Notes: a model not told the origin generated them from the letters alone. 64,000 nucleotides of DNA from Symploca sp. SIO1C2 (GCA_010672925.1 JAAHFP010000022.1:45730-109729), one strand, 5' to 3'. Positions 51,419 to 60,662 are shown, numbered from the stretch's first letter. Numbers and translations: made by a program.

Positions 51419-51671
51419 CTTCCCACTTGCTGGGAAAACTACTTGAATGGAAACGAGAGAAGGTGCTGACATCGATTTTGTAACCTTCGCCTTCCCACTT
51501 GCTGGGAAAACTACTTGAATGGAAACACTATTGCCAAAGCTTTTTTCGAGCTTGATGCAAGCTTCCCACTTGCTGGGAAAACTACTTGAATGGAAACATA
51601 ACGATACTGCTCGAGGATGGTTTCGCGCTTTGCAAGCTTCCCACTCGCTGGGAAAACTCTTGAATAGAGAG
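51419..51671 (+). CRISPR. CRISPR array D-right: 4 repeats, 3 spacers
   Basis: Repeats at 51419, 51491, 51562 and 51637 (degenerate, shortened by a base). The first three have CTTGCTGGG. Rightward transcription from the TATAAT at 51354. Confidence 0.93.
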
Positions 51672-51685
51672 CGTTTCCTCTCATC

Positions 51686-51713
51686 TAGCCTCTGGTATCT
51701 TCACTAGGGGCTA
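51686..51713 (+). terminator. Array D-right terminator hairpin
   Basis: TAGCCTC pairs with GGGGCTA after a 14-base loop; TTTGG follows, a weaker T run than in the other copies. Confidence 0.45.
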
Positions 51714-51806
51714 TTTGGTGAAGATGATATGATACAAAAATTCCCCACAGATTATGCAGGGCTAGTAACTTAATTTAATTCAAGTTTGTGATAAAAAGCT
51801 CAACAA

Positions 51807-52631
51807 CTACTCACCAATTAGCAGTTGACGACTACCTTTCCGTTCTCCCCATAACCGCTTCAACTCAGGCAATCGCTCTCTCGGTAGCTTAGGTGTGGCA
51901 TGAGCCGTCATCTCCTGCACCCAATCCTCATCCTTGATACCAACAGACTTAAGCCAGTTTTTGCATTGCGCCGTGGCATTCTTGCCAGTAAAACCCAGCT
52001 TTCGAGCAATTTCACTAATTCCCATACCATTGAAGGTGGCAACAGGTCTGAAGTTTTGGTCAACCATAACAGTCTCTCGAACTATCTCTGTTTCAGTAAC
52101 CACAGCCTCAGGGCGTCCTTGAATAAGTGCCAATTGTCCTGCCCCATGCATGGTAAAGATAGCCTCATTTCTTAATAAGAAGCGTTCCTGAGATAAAACA
52201 GTGTCCCTGTTTGCTTGTGCGATCGCAAGCTGAAGTTCCAATTCTTGTATACGCTTTGACTGGGCTGGTACTTTGACTTCTGCTTCATGGGTTTTAATGG
52301 CAAAATAGGCTTGGGCTAAAGCGATCGCTTGTTTGCGAACATCTCCATTCATTGCTACCAAATAGCAGGCATAACGGGATAATCGGTAGTTATCTCCAAA
52401 GCGTCCTTTGCTAGTTGCCGACCCCGGCAAGTGGGTAAAATGCTTGTCAAAGCTGAATCCTGCGATTTCACAAGATATTTTTGAGCGGTTGATGGCATCA
52501 TTAAAACGTCGCCATTGTGTATATTCCAAGACTGGCATCAATTCTCGTGCCATCCAGAATTCTGTGCCATCTTCTGCAATATGCTTGATTCGCTCAAATA
52601 CTTCTTGCTGTTGAACTGTTAAACTAGTCAT
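51807..52631 (-). CDS. DinD/BRO-type phage antirepressor-like protein
   Basis: Residues about 5-125 (VFERIKHIAEDGTEFWMARE, ALAQAYFAIKTHEAEV) match the DNA damage-inducible protein D domain found in phage antirepressors. After a coiled coil (about 130-155) a C-terminal DNA-binding module contains GMGISEIARKLGFTGKNATA. The start is ATG 52631; the longer frame from 52667 has no support. Such proteins relieve repression during prophage induction. It is divergent from the J gene, with about 90 bases between them. The frame is intact. Confidence 0.75.
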   Translation of the reverse strand: MTSLTVQQQEVFERIKHIAEDGTEFWMARELMPVLEYTQWRRFNDAINRSKISCEIAGFSFDKHFTHLPGSATSKGRFGDNYRLSRYACYLVAMNGDVRKQAIALAQAYFAIKTHEAEVKVPAQSKRIQELELQLAIAQANRDTVLSQERFLLRNEAIFTMHGAGQLALIQGRPEAVVTETEIVRETVMVDQNFRPVATFNGMGISEIARKLGFTGKNATAQCKNWLKSVGIKDEDWVQEMTAHATPKLPRERLPELKRLWGERKGSRQLLIGE

Positions 52632-52722
52632 TGTCGATCCTTGGTATCGAAGGGTTGACCAAGCCACAGAGTTGCTACCTCGTGTGGCATTCTCTCATTA
52701 TCTTATAGTATATGATTGATTT

Positions 52723-54987
52723 GTGTTAAATTCTCCTTCCGGCTCAGGTGGTGGTAAAAAAAGGCAAGAGTCACCAACCGTTGCCGAAACTACAGGCATC
52801 TCGACAGATTATGCCCAAGTCCTGATGGCGCTTGGAGAAGGGCAAATTGAGGGCATCAAAGGTAATGCTCAGGGAGTTTTTCTTGATGACACCCCATTGC
52901 AAAATCAGGACGGAACTTTCAACTTTCAGGACATGACCTACAACTTTGTTCCTGGAACATTGAATCAAAGTATCCCAGCAAGTGCCAACGAAGTCAGCAG
53001 CGAAACCACCGTCAATGTTGAAGTAAAATCGAGCATCCCGATTACCCGTTCAATTATCAACAACCAAGTCAATGCTATTCGCCTCAGGTTAGGCTTTAAT
53101 TTACAATTTCAGGATGACAGTGGGAATGTCTCTGCCAACACAGTTCGAGTCCGTATTCTACTCAAAGAAGGTACAGGTGCTTTTATTATTAAAACCGAGC
53201 AAGATATCTTTGGCAGGTTTCCCAATTTAACAGTTTTTCAATGGACTTTGCCTGTTAACACAATCAATGGAACTGTAGATTCCTTCAGCGTCAAAGTTGA
53301 AAAACTAACCCCTGACTCCACAGAAACTTCAGATGTAAAAAAAGTTCAGTTCCTCAGTTACGCTGAAGTAATTTGGGATTCATTTGAATATCCCAACACT
53401 GCCCTAGTCTGGATGCAGTTCCCCTCTTCATTATTCAAATCAGTCCCCTCGCTAAAGTTTGAACTAGGAGGATTACTATATCCAATCCCCACCAACGCAA
53501 CAGTAGATCCCATTAACGGAGGGCTAAATTATTCAGGAGGATGGACAGGAGGATTTTACACCCCTGCGATCGCACCAGCTGATCCCTGTTGGCTTATTCA
53601 TGAACTAATTATCAACCCTCGCTTTGGGTTAGGCCGACAGCTAGGAGCAGAAGACGTTGATAAATGGGCATTATACTCTGCTTCTCAATACAATAATCAA
53701 CCAGTGCCCGACGGATTCGGGTTACTTGAACGTCGCTATCTTTTCAATGGGGTAATCCAAGGGAATCAGGATGCCTGGGAGGTAATTACCGCCATCTGCT
53801 CTAACTTTGATGCCAAACCCTTTTGGAATGGAAGTACTATCAGCTTCTGGCAAGATAGACCAACCACCGCATTATCCAAAATCTTCACCAATGCTGATGT
53901 CGAAGAAGGTAGATTTGTTTACACATCCCGTGAATGGAAATCAATTGCTACAGTGGCACGGGTAACCTGGAATAACCCCGACGAACAATACGAAAGATCT
54001 GTTGAAGTCGTAGAAGATCCACAGGGGATTGAAAAATACGGCGTACATTATGTTGATTTTACAGCCTTTGGATGCACATCTCGTGGCCAAGCAGTAAGAG
54101 CTGGCCGTAGAACTTTGCTGAAAAGCCGACTGGATCAAGAACAGGTAAGCTTCAAAGCTAGAGCGATCGCAGTCTTCTGCCAGCCAGGAGACGTAATTAT
54201 GATTGCTGATAACAGAAGGATTAGGGCCAGAAAAGGTGGCATAATCTCTAGTGCAACAACTACCTCCATCACCGTAGATTCACCAGTTTCTTTGATTGGT
54301 ACTGGATTCAAGGTATTTGTGACCATGCCTGACCTGACTGTACAAGAGAGGAATTTAGTCAACCCTCCGGGGACTCATACAGTCCTCCATTTATCTTCTG
54401 CTTTACCGTCAGTACCCCTAACCCATTCCAATTGGATAGTACAAGATTTTTCCTCTGTACTTCGCAAATACCGGGTAATTGGCGTTGCTCCTGACCCCGG
54501 CAATCCGGTAATGTACGAAATTACCGGGGAAATTTACTCAGAGGAGAAACATCCACTAGTCGAAGCCGGGTGGACTTTGGATAACTTACCAGCTGCTAAC
54601 AAACCTCCCAGGGTAGCACCATTACCAAGAGCAGTTGCAGCTTCGGCTTTGGTCATCACCCAAGGCTCTTCCAAATCTTACACCTTACTAGTGTCCTGGG
54701 AATTTGCCTTAAAGACAGATGGAAACCGCGACGGATTTGTCACCGCTTACTATGTTGAGTTTAAGCGAGGTACAGGAGCATGGGGGAATCGGCAAAAAGT
54801 GGCAACTTTAGAGGCTAGATTTGAGAATATTGGTTCAGGAACCTTCTACGCCCGTGTAGCAAGTTTAGTGGAAGGTTGGAATAGAGTATCCCAATGGGTT
54901 AGCTCAAATGCCGTAACGATTGTAGAATCTCAATATGTAGCTGATTTTTCTACAAGTAGAACTTCTGTACTAGCTACAGACTTTTAG
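52723..54987 (+). CDS. Tail tip attachment protein J-like
   Basis: The 754-residue protein starts with the J hallmark: SPTVAETTGISTDYAQVLMA then GEGQIEGIKGNAQGVFLDDT and PLQNQDGTFNFQDM. A central TipJ-like domain (WLIHELIINPRFGLGRQLGA; YLFNGVIQGNQDAWEVITAI) follows, then fibronectin III-like sequence (about 640-735, SYTLLVSWEFALKTDGNRDG). J forms the central tail tip and binds the receptor. At 754 residues it is shorter than lambda J (1132); the C-terminal receptor part may be missing because the frame stops 76 bases before the tRNA fragment. GTG start. Confidence 0.82.
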   Translation: MLNSPSGSGGGKKRQESPTVAETTGISTDYAQVLMALGEGQIEGIKGNAQGVFLDDTPLQNQDGTFNFQDMTYNFVPGTLNQSIPASANEVSSETTVNVEVKSSIPITRSIINNQVNAIRLRLGFNLQFQDDSGNVSANTVRVRILLKEGTGAFIIKTEQDIFGRFPNLTVFQWTLPVNTINGTVDSFSVKVEKLTPDSTETSDVKKVQFLSYAEVIWDSFEYPNTALVWMQFPSSLFKSVPSLKFELGGLLYPIPTNATVDPINGGLNYSGGWTGGFYTPAIAPADPCWLIHELIINPRFGLGRQLGAEDVDKWALYSASQYNNQPVPDGFGLLERRYLFNGVIQGNQDAWEVITAICSNFDAKPFWNGSTISFWQDRPTTALSKIFTNADVEEGRFVYTSREWKSIATVARVTWNNPDEQYERSVEVVEDPQGIEKYGVHYVDFTAFGCTSRGQAVRAGRRTLLKSRLDQEQVSFKARAIAVFCQPGDVIMIADNRRIRARKGGIISSATTTSITVDSPVSLIGTGFKVFVTMPDLTVQERNLVNPPGTHTVLHLSSALPSVPLTHSNWIVQDFSSVLRKYRVIGVAPDPGNPVMYEITGEIYSEEKHPLVEAGWTLDNLPAANKPPRVAPLPRAVAASALVITQGSSKSYTLLVSWEFALKTDGNRDGFVTAYYVEFKRGTGAWGNRQKVATLEARFENIGSGTFYARVASLVEGWNRVSQWVSSNAVTIVESQYVADFSTSRTSVLATDF

Positions 54988-55063
54988 GTATACTATTGGT
55001 ATACAAATGGCCACAAAAGTCCCAAAACCATACCCAGCGAAAGTCCCAAGTAAACTTAATCAA

Positions 55064-55107
55064 CCTTGACATCGTAGGGGTCACTGGTTCGAGTCCAGTT
55101 GTGTCCA
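55064..55107 (+). other. 3' half of a tRNA-Val(GAC)-like gene; candidate attachment site
   Basis: The sequence has an anticodon loop-like TTGACAT, a T arm ACTGG/CCAGT closing the loop TTCGAGT (55083-55099), acceptor strand TGTGTCC and discriminator A (55100-55107). No 5' half is upstream: the bases before 55064 do not pair with the acceptor. Integrases commonly use the 3' half of tRNA genes as attachment sites, leaving such a fragment at a prophage border. It lies directly after the last tail gene. Confidence 0.55.
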
Positions 55108-55151
55108 TTTACCTTAAATCCGGTCAGACTATAAGCTACAAACCTTTAAAT

Positions 55152-55706
55152 ATGGCACTATTTGACTGGCTTTCTCCCACAACTAGACTGCACCCAAATC
55201 AACAACCAATTCGGGTGCGGATTCAAAATGACCCTTACTACCGACTACAATCAGCCCAAGAAATTGCGATCGCAGCAGCTTTGGGTGTCAAAATTGATGT
55301 TAATCAAGCCAGTGTCGATGATTGGTTAAGACTACCGGGGGTTTCCATTCATCAGGCGCGACTGCTGGCGGAACTCACTCGCAGCGGTGTTCAGTTTTAC
55401 TGCCTCGAAGATATTGCCGCAGCTCTTAGTGTATCAGTAGAACGCCTGAAACCTTTGCTACCGATTTTGGATTTTTGTTACTACGATACCGAAACTCTTC
55501 TCTTGCCTCAGCAAATCAATGCTAATGTGGCTTCGGTAGAACAATTGACCAAAATCCCACCAATTGACTTGTTTCTCGCTAGAGCAATTGTACAACAGCG
55601 CCTGAAGCATGGTCTTTACCGTAATCTTGCCGATCTCCAGCGACGCCTTGAGCTTAATCCTAAATTAGTATCAGAACTAATGTACTATATCAAGTTTTCC
55701 AACTGA
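55152..55706 (+). CDS. Helix-hairpin-helix (ComEA-like) protein
   Basis: The 184-residue protein (start ATG 55152, MALFDWLSPTTRLHPNQQ) has two helix-hairpin-helix regions: VDDWLRLPGVSIHQARLLAE near residue 60 and INANVASVEQLTKIPPIDLF near 120, followed by VQQRLKHGLYRNLADLQRR. Such motifs bind DNA without sequence preference, as in ComEA. There is no signal peptide or membrane anchor. The frame extends upstream through the tRNA fragment, which is not coding. It is the first chromosomal gene past the proposed prophage border. Confidence 0.7.
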   Translation: MALFDWLSPTTRLHPNQQPIRVRIQNDPYYRLQSAQEIAIAAALGVKIDVNQASVDDWLRLPGVSIHQARLLAELTRSGVQFYCLEDIAAALSVSVERLKPLLPILDFCYYDTETLLLPQQINANVASVEQLTKIPPIDLFLARAIVQQRLKHGLYRNLADLQRRLELNPKLVSELMYYIKFSN

Positions 55707-55800
55707 ATGGCTGACCCACTCATCAGAAAGTGTAGATTCTTCCCTATTACCTGTTGCCGACTTAAAAGTTAGACTCCCATGAACTTGTCACCTCACAGCG

Positions 55801-56670
55801 TTAGGATGAAAATCTCTCTTTCTCCGCGTCCCCACGTCCCCGTGTCCCCGCGTCTATTTTCAGTTCCACTAACTTTCCTGCTGAGGAAAGGTGAAAAATT
55901 GCGATCGCATCCCTTACTTGCGGCATCCCCTGTTTCACATTTGCCAAACAACAAATATCTGTAACAGCTTTTGGCAAAGACAGCTGAGTTCGATAACTTT
56001 GGTGCATATGCCCACATAGCACTAGCTTCGGTTGAAGTGATTCCACTAACAAACGAGCATACTCATTACCAACTTCATTTGACCAACCAAACCGTTGGGC
56101 TTCAGTTGAGCTAATAATACCAGAAGGCCAGTCATGAAGCAAAAGAATGTCAGCAGATGAGAATGCGATCGCTTCCAGGATTTCTGTTTCTGTAAATCCT
56201 ACATATTTCTTATTGGAAGATTTACTAATTAAGGAAACATCTGGACGTTGTTGATAAAACTGTTTTGGCTCATAAATTCCTGAAACTCCGACAATTTTCA
56301 ACCCAGAAAGGGTTACACTGCCAACACGACCAAGGTAATAACAGTTATGAGCCACTTCCCCTCCTTGAGGCATTTGTTCCAAAAATCCATAAGGTTCGTG
56401 ATTCCCCGCAATAAACCAAATCGACCAAGGAAAAACCGCTTTACCTGTATAAAAGTCAGGAAAATCACCTAACTTACGATACTTTTTCGGTCCTGGTGTT
56501 GTCACTAAATCTGCTTCATCTCGCTGGGGTTCAAAATCTCCCACTTGCAGCACAAATGCTAACTGGTGATTGTGTTTTTTCTCCCAAGCTTTTAAGTCCC
56601 TTACCATTGAGTGCATATTGCCGTGGACATCACCCACAGCGGCAAAGAAGATATCTTGAGTATTAGACAT
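55801..56670 (-). CDS. Calcineurin-like metallophosphoesterase
   Basis: The 289-residue protein has the five metal-site motifs in order: GDVHGN (residue 13), VGDFEP, AGNHEP, LLHDWPSG and CGHMHQS. The pattern with GNHEPYGFLEQ resembles the Dbr1-like branch of the family, whose members include RNA lariat debranching enzymes; a bacterial substrate is unknown. The C-terminal segment DAGTRGRGDAEKERFSS is encoded by the interspersed repeat also fused to the portal gene, so the original stop was probably displaced. Confidence 0.82.
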   Translation of the reverse strand: MSNTQDIFFAAVGDVHGNMHSMVRDLKAWEKKHNHQLAFVLQVGDFEPQRDEADLVTTPGPKKYRKLGDFPDFYTGKAVFPWSIWFIAGNHEPYGFLEQMPQGGEVAHNCYYLGRVGSVTLSGLKIVGVSGIYEPKQFYQQRPDVSLISKSSNKKYVGFTETEILEAIAFSSADILLLHDWPSGIISSTEAQRFGWSNEVGNEYARLLVESLQPKLVLCGHMHQSYRTQLSLPKAVTDICCLANVKQGMPQVRDAIAIFHLSSAGKLVELKIDAGTRGRGDAEKERFSS

Positions 56671-56702
56671 AATATGTATTCAGTATAATGGTCTAATATA
56701 TT

Positions 56703-56820
56703 AGGTACTGGGTATTGGGTGTTGAGGGCTGGAGAATTGTCTAAAGCATTACCAATCATTGATAGCAAAGTAATCAAACCCCAAACCTAATACCTAATAC
56801 CTAACACCTAATACCTAATA
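56703..56820. repeat. Tandem heptamer repeats upstream of a Uma2 gene
   Basis: TACTGGGTATTGGGTGTTG on one side and repeated ACCTAAT units (AATACCTAATACCTAACACC) on the other form an imperfect inverted pair of tandem repeats. They end directly at the ATG of the next gene. Confidence 0.6.
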
Positions 56821-57471
56821 ATGGTCAGTGTCGCCCCAATTATTTCGCAACCGGTTCCACAACCTGTTGGTGAAAAACGATTTTTATTCCGCTCCCTTGA
56901 CTGGCAACGTTATCAAATGCTGCGGGAAACCCTTAGCCGCGATCGCAATATTCGTTTTATATACATGCACGGGACACTGGAAGTTACCATGCCCCTTGAA
57001 ATCCATGAATTCTCGGCTCGATTAATTGAAAAGTTCATTTGGATCTTGGTAGTGGAACTTAGGATGAAGATGAAAACGATGGGTTCGACTACCTTGGATA
57101 AGGAAGAATTGGATAAGTCAGCTGAACCTGATGATGCTTACTACATTCAGAATCAACCCTTGGTTGCTGGTAGGGATGTGGATCTTGAGCGAGATCCACC
57201 GCCGGATTTAGTGGTGGAAGTTGATATCACTCACACTGATATTAACAAGTTACAGCTCTACGCTGCTCTGGGAATCCCAGAATTTTGGCGGTACAACGGC
57301 GAAGTTTGGCGAATTTATAGCTTGCATGACGGCGAGTATCAGGAAGTGGAAGTAAGTCCTACTTTTTCGCTGGTGCCTAAGGTGAAGCTGTATGAGTTTT
57401 TAGCAACCGCTAGGCAAGATGAGGTGGAAGCAGAATTGGCGTTGCGGGAATGGCTACGATCTTTTGGTTAA
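56821..57471 (+). CDS. Uma2-family (DUF820) endonuclease-like protein
   Basis: The 216-residue protein has FRSLDWQRYQMLRETLSRDR, GTLEVTMPLEIHEFSARLIE, DPPPDLVVEVDIT (D and E of the nuclease site) and KLQLYAALGIPEFWRYNGEV (K). It belongs to a different branch from the two CRISPR-block copies. It has no obvious operon partners and its role is unknown. Confidence 0.8.
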   Translation: MVSVAPIISQPVPQPVGEKRFLFRSLDWQRYQMLRETLSRDRNIRFIYMHGTLEVTMPLEIHEFSARLIEKFIWILVVELRMKMKTMGSTTLDKEELDKSAEPDDAYYIQNQPLVAGRDVDLERDPPPDLVVEVDITHTDINKLQLYAALGIPEFWRYNGEVWRIYSLHDGEYQEVEVSPTFSLVPKVKLYEFLATARQDEVEAELALREWLRSFG

Positions 57472-57598
57472 AAGATTGTTTGCCTGAGAGCCAAAGGAAG
57501 CTGATTTATTCGTGATTTTAGTCTTCATTCGTAAAGGTAGGTTTAGATGTCCCCAGCTTCTTCTGTAAGATAAAGTGGCTCAGATTTGGAACTTAACC

Positions 57599-58978
57599 AT
57601 GGAACAGCCTCAAACTGTGCAGACTCAACTATCAAACCAGAAAAAAAGGGTAGTGGTAGTAGGGGGAGGTCCGACTGGAACTCTGATTGCGTTATACCTA
57701 GCCCAGATGGACTGGCAAGTTTCTGTTTATGAACGACGAAGGGCTGAACCTGAACCTTCCTCTCGGCGTTCATACAATATTGTACTCAATGAGCGAGGTC
57801 TCAAAGCCTTACAACAAGCTGGAGTTGAGCTACCTTCAGCAAAGCAAGTGATTCTTCAAGGCAATGTGCGGCATACTCCCAAAGGTACAACCTTAAGTAA
57901 GGGGTTTGCCAATTCGGTGTCAATTGATCGATACACCCTAGCTCAATCCTTAATTGAAGAAGGAAAACATCGCTTCCCCCACAAAATTCAGTATCACTTT
58001 CAGCAAACCTTACATCAGGTTAACTTGAAGGAAAAGATTGCCCTCTTCCAAGGAGAGTTGGGAGAACATCAACAAGAATTTCATTTACTGATTGGGGCAG
58101 ATGGGGTTTTCAGTACAGTTAGGAGTGCGATGGAAGCCCAAATACAGGGATTTCAAGTCCAGCAAAATCGAGACAATATGATGTTTAAAATTTGTCAGTT
58201 AGGATTGGCAAAAGATTTACCAGGTGCGACGGAAACTTGGGCAAGTTGTTTTCACACTTGGCCTAGTGTTCAACCTATAACATTGCTGGCTCCCCCCAAA
58301 ACTGATGGATCACTCAATGGCGTTTTGATTTTGCCTCAGGAGGGAGAGATAACCTACGAGCAAATTCAAACAGAAGAAACTGTGGCAGAGTTGTTTGCCA
58401 AGAAGTTTCCTGATATTTTTCCTGAATTAGACCAGAAAGGTTTACCATCAGGATTTGCCCAAGATTTATTAGGACAAAAGGCCGCATATGGAGGGGTAAC
58501 TACAATTTGCACTGGGTTTGAGGGAGGCGATGGTGTTGTCCTTCTAGGAGATGCAGCGCACTCGGTGTGGCCTTCCTTGGGGCAAGGGTGCAATGTAGCG
58601 CTGGAAAGTTGCCGCATCTTTGCTGAGACTTTGGCGCAAGCCCAAGGAGATTTGACTGTGGCTTTACCCTCTTACACCATGATCCGGAAACCAGATACAG
58701 ATGCGATCGCGCGGTTGTCTGAAATTGGGTTTGGCGGTAATAAACGGGCAACTAATATTCTTTTCTTCGCTAAAATTATAGCGTTCGTTTTCCTGAATAA
58801 ATTATTCCCGATGTGGTTTCAAAAATTTGCCCTCTTCCAAATTGGGAATGCTGAAGTTTCTTATTTACAAATTTGGCAACAAGTCCAGGTTCAAAATAGG
58901 CAATTACTCATCATCTTAATTGGTTTTATCTGTCTATTTGCTCTAATTTTGATATTAATATTAGGTATGCATCAATAG
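57599..58978 (+). CDS. FAD-dependent monooxygenase, kynurenine 3-monooxygenase-like, membrane anchored
   Basis: The 459-residue protein has an FAD-binding start VVVVGGGPTGTLIALYLAQM, a central GADGVFSTVRSA motif and LLGDAAHSVWPSLGQGCNVA (GD motif), the complete group A flavin hydroxylase set. The SRRSYNIVLNERG segment is as in kynurenine monooxygenases. A C-terminal membrane helix (LLIILIGFICLFALILILIL) matches that class. It would hydroxylate an aromatic or alicyclic substrate using NAD(P)H and oxygen; the substrate is unknown. ATG 57599 is preferred to GTG 57575. It is followed by a flippase gene about 300 bases downstream. Confidence 0.78.
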   Translation: MEQPQTVQTQLSNQKKRVVVVGGGPTGTLIALYLAQMDWQVSVYERRRAEPEPSSRRSYNIVLNERGLKALQQAGVELPSAKQVILQGNVRHTPKGTTLSKGFANSVSIDRYTLAQSLIEEGKHRFPHKIQYHFQQTLHQVNLKEKIALFQGELGEHQQEFHLLIGADGVFSTVRSAMEAQIQGFQVQQNRDNMMFKICQLGLAKDLPGATETWASCFHTWPSVQPITLLAPPKTDGSLNGVLILPQEGEITYEQIQTEETVAELFAKKFPDIFPELDQKGLPSGFAQDLLGQKAAYGGVTTICTGFEGGDGVVLLGDAAHSVWPSLGQGCNVALESCRIFAETLAQAQGDLTVALPSYTMIRKPDTDAIARLSEIGFGGNKRATNILFFAKIIAFVFLNKLFPMWFQKFALFQIGNAEVSYLQIWQQVQVQNRQLLIILIGFICLFALILILILGMHQ

Positions 58979-59267
58979 CGCGATCAGGCTATTGGTTCTG
59001 TAAACAGATTAGGCAGGTATATATACAGATTATTGATTGGTGCTTTTGTACTATTATATATGTTCAATTAAAAAGCGATCGCATCACTAGGTCGAGATTA
59101 GATTAGACAACTCCTTGATTAAAAAGAAGATTGCTGCTCAGCATTTTTTGATAATAAGGAAGTATCTCCATAGATAGCAGTTCTAGCATTAGTGAGGTAC
59201 ATCTCCCATTCCCTATTCCCTATTCCCTATTCCCTATTCTCCATTCCCCAAAACCAATCAAGCTAAA
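58979..59267. repeat. Intergenic with CCCTATT tandem repeat
   Basis: No gene is seen. (CCCTATT)n repeats occur at about 59209-59245, just before the flippase ATG. One HIP1 site lies at about 59076. Confidence 0.55.
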
Positions 59268-60662
59268 ATGAGTGCAGCTCAAGTTGTGCCTACCTTAATG
59301 ATTCAATCAACTCAGATAAAAACAAGTCCTCAAGTTAGGCTCAAAGACTTAGCCAAAGGAACCATAACAGCTTTAAGCTTGCAGATTTCGGGAGTCCTAT
59401 TAACCTATCTCGCTCAGATTGTTTTAGCCCGTTGGATGGGAAAAGTCGAGTATGGAATCTATGCTTTTATTTTAGCCCTCTCAGCTCTGTTAGCAATTCC
59501 TAGTGGATTCGGTTTTCCCCGAACAGTTTTACGTTTTATGGCTGAGTATCGAGTCCAGGAAGATTGGGGGCGCTTACGAGGAATTTTACAAGGAAGTTGG
59601 CAATTTACCCTAGGAATGAGCTTCTGCATCTGCCTAATCAGTACAGGTATTATAGGAGTACTAGACTACTACCAAAATATTAGTTATACACATATCCTCT
59701 ATATAGGTATTTGGCTCGTTCCTCTTCAGGCATTGATGCTGCTCCACGAAGAGATGTCGAGGGGAGCTAATAGTCTTATTCGGGGCTATACTCCCTCCAA
59801 AATTGTATGGCCACTTCTAGCAATTTTGGGAGGATTTTATTTGGAGCGACAACGGCATACGTTAGACAGCACTTCTATGACTGAGTTTGCCCTTATCGCT
59901 TTGCTCGTTGTCATAGCTTTACAGTTGCTCTTGTTGTGGAATCGCTTCGATCAGGAAATATTGTCTAGCGAGGCCATTTATGAACCTCGACAGTGGTTAA
60001 AAGTAGCACTACCTTTATTACTAATTCAATCATTCCGAGAAATTTTGACCGAAAGTGATACTTTGATGGTAGGGGGAATCCTTGGTAGTTCTGCTGTCGG
60101 AGTTTATGATGCTGCTTGCAAAACTGCTTTATGGGTCAATCTGATTCTCAAGAGTGTCAATTTGTTAGCTGCTCCAGCTTTTGTGACTTTATATACACAA
60201 AAAAAACTACCAGATTTGCAGAAAATTGTTTCTGCAATCACTTGGTGGATTTTTTGGCCTTCTTTAATCATTTCTCTGGTATTTATCTTACTTGCACAAC
60301 CTATTCTGGGATTATTTGGTTCTGGCTTTAGCAGTGGCAGTTGGGCTCTACGAATCTTAGTTTTTGGACAACTTATGAGTGCTATCTGTGGTTCTGTGGG
60401 TAATCTGATGATGATGACTGGCCATCAAAATGATACCTTAGTTGCTTCTGCTAGTTGCGCTCTGATTAATCTTGTTGCCAATGCTATTATGATCCCCCTC
60501 TTTGGTTTGGCTGGAGCTGCCTTCACCACTATGTTTACCTTGATTTTGTGGAATGTTTGGCTCAGTTACTTAGTTGTACACAAAATTGGGATTTATCCCT
60601 CAATTTTTGCTAGCTTATTAGGAGGCAGAAGGCAGGATGCAGGAGGCAGGAGGCAGGAGTAA
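59268..60662 (+). CDS. Polysaccharide flippase (Wzx/MurJ-like MVF superfamily)
   Basis: The 464-residue protein has about 12-14 membrane segments beginning ALSLQISGVLLTYLAQIVLA and the N-terminal pattern VLARWMGKVEYGIYAF typical of polysaccharide flippases. LIRGYTPSKIVWPLLAILGG and ESDTLMVGGILGSSAVGVYD are further family-like parts. It would move lipid-linked sugars or another lipid-linked product across the membrane. The final residues (GGRRQDAGGRRQE) are encoded by the GGCAGGAGGC repeat, so the natural end was changed. Confidence 0.82.
   Translation: MSAAQVVPTLMIQSTQIKTSPQVRLKDLAKGTITALSLQISGVLLTYLAQIVLARWMGKVEYGIYAFILALSALLAIPSGFGFPRTVLRFMAEYRVQEDWGRLRGILQGSWQFTLGMSFCICLISTGIIGVLDYYQNISYTHILYIGIWLVPLQALMLLHEEMSRGANSLIRGYTPSKIVWPLLAILGGFYLERQRHTLDSTSMTEFALIALLVVIALQLLLLWNRFDQEILSSEAIYEPRQWLKVALPLLLIQSFREILTESDTLMVGGILGSSAVGVYDAACKTALWVNLILKSVNLLAAPAFVTLYTQKKLPDLQKIVSAITWWIFWPSLIISLVFILLAQPILGLFGSGFSSGSWALRILVFGQLMSAICGSVGNLMMMTGHQNDTLVASASCALINLVANAIMIPLFGLAGAAFTTMFTLILWNVWLSYLVVHKIGIYPSIFASLLGGRRQDAGGRRQE

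Noticed and set aside
18938..51636. Spacers targeting the neighbouring prophage genes
   Set aside because: By eye I found no spacer matching the window's genes, but this is not a reliable search. A spacer-against-window alignment would settle it; any full-length match would be notable.
55020..55110. Complete tRNA gene
   Set aside because: Only the T arm, acceptor strand and part of the anticodon loop are present; no 5' acceptor, D arm or anticodon stem partner.
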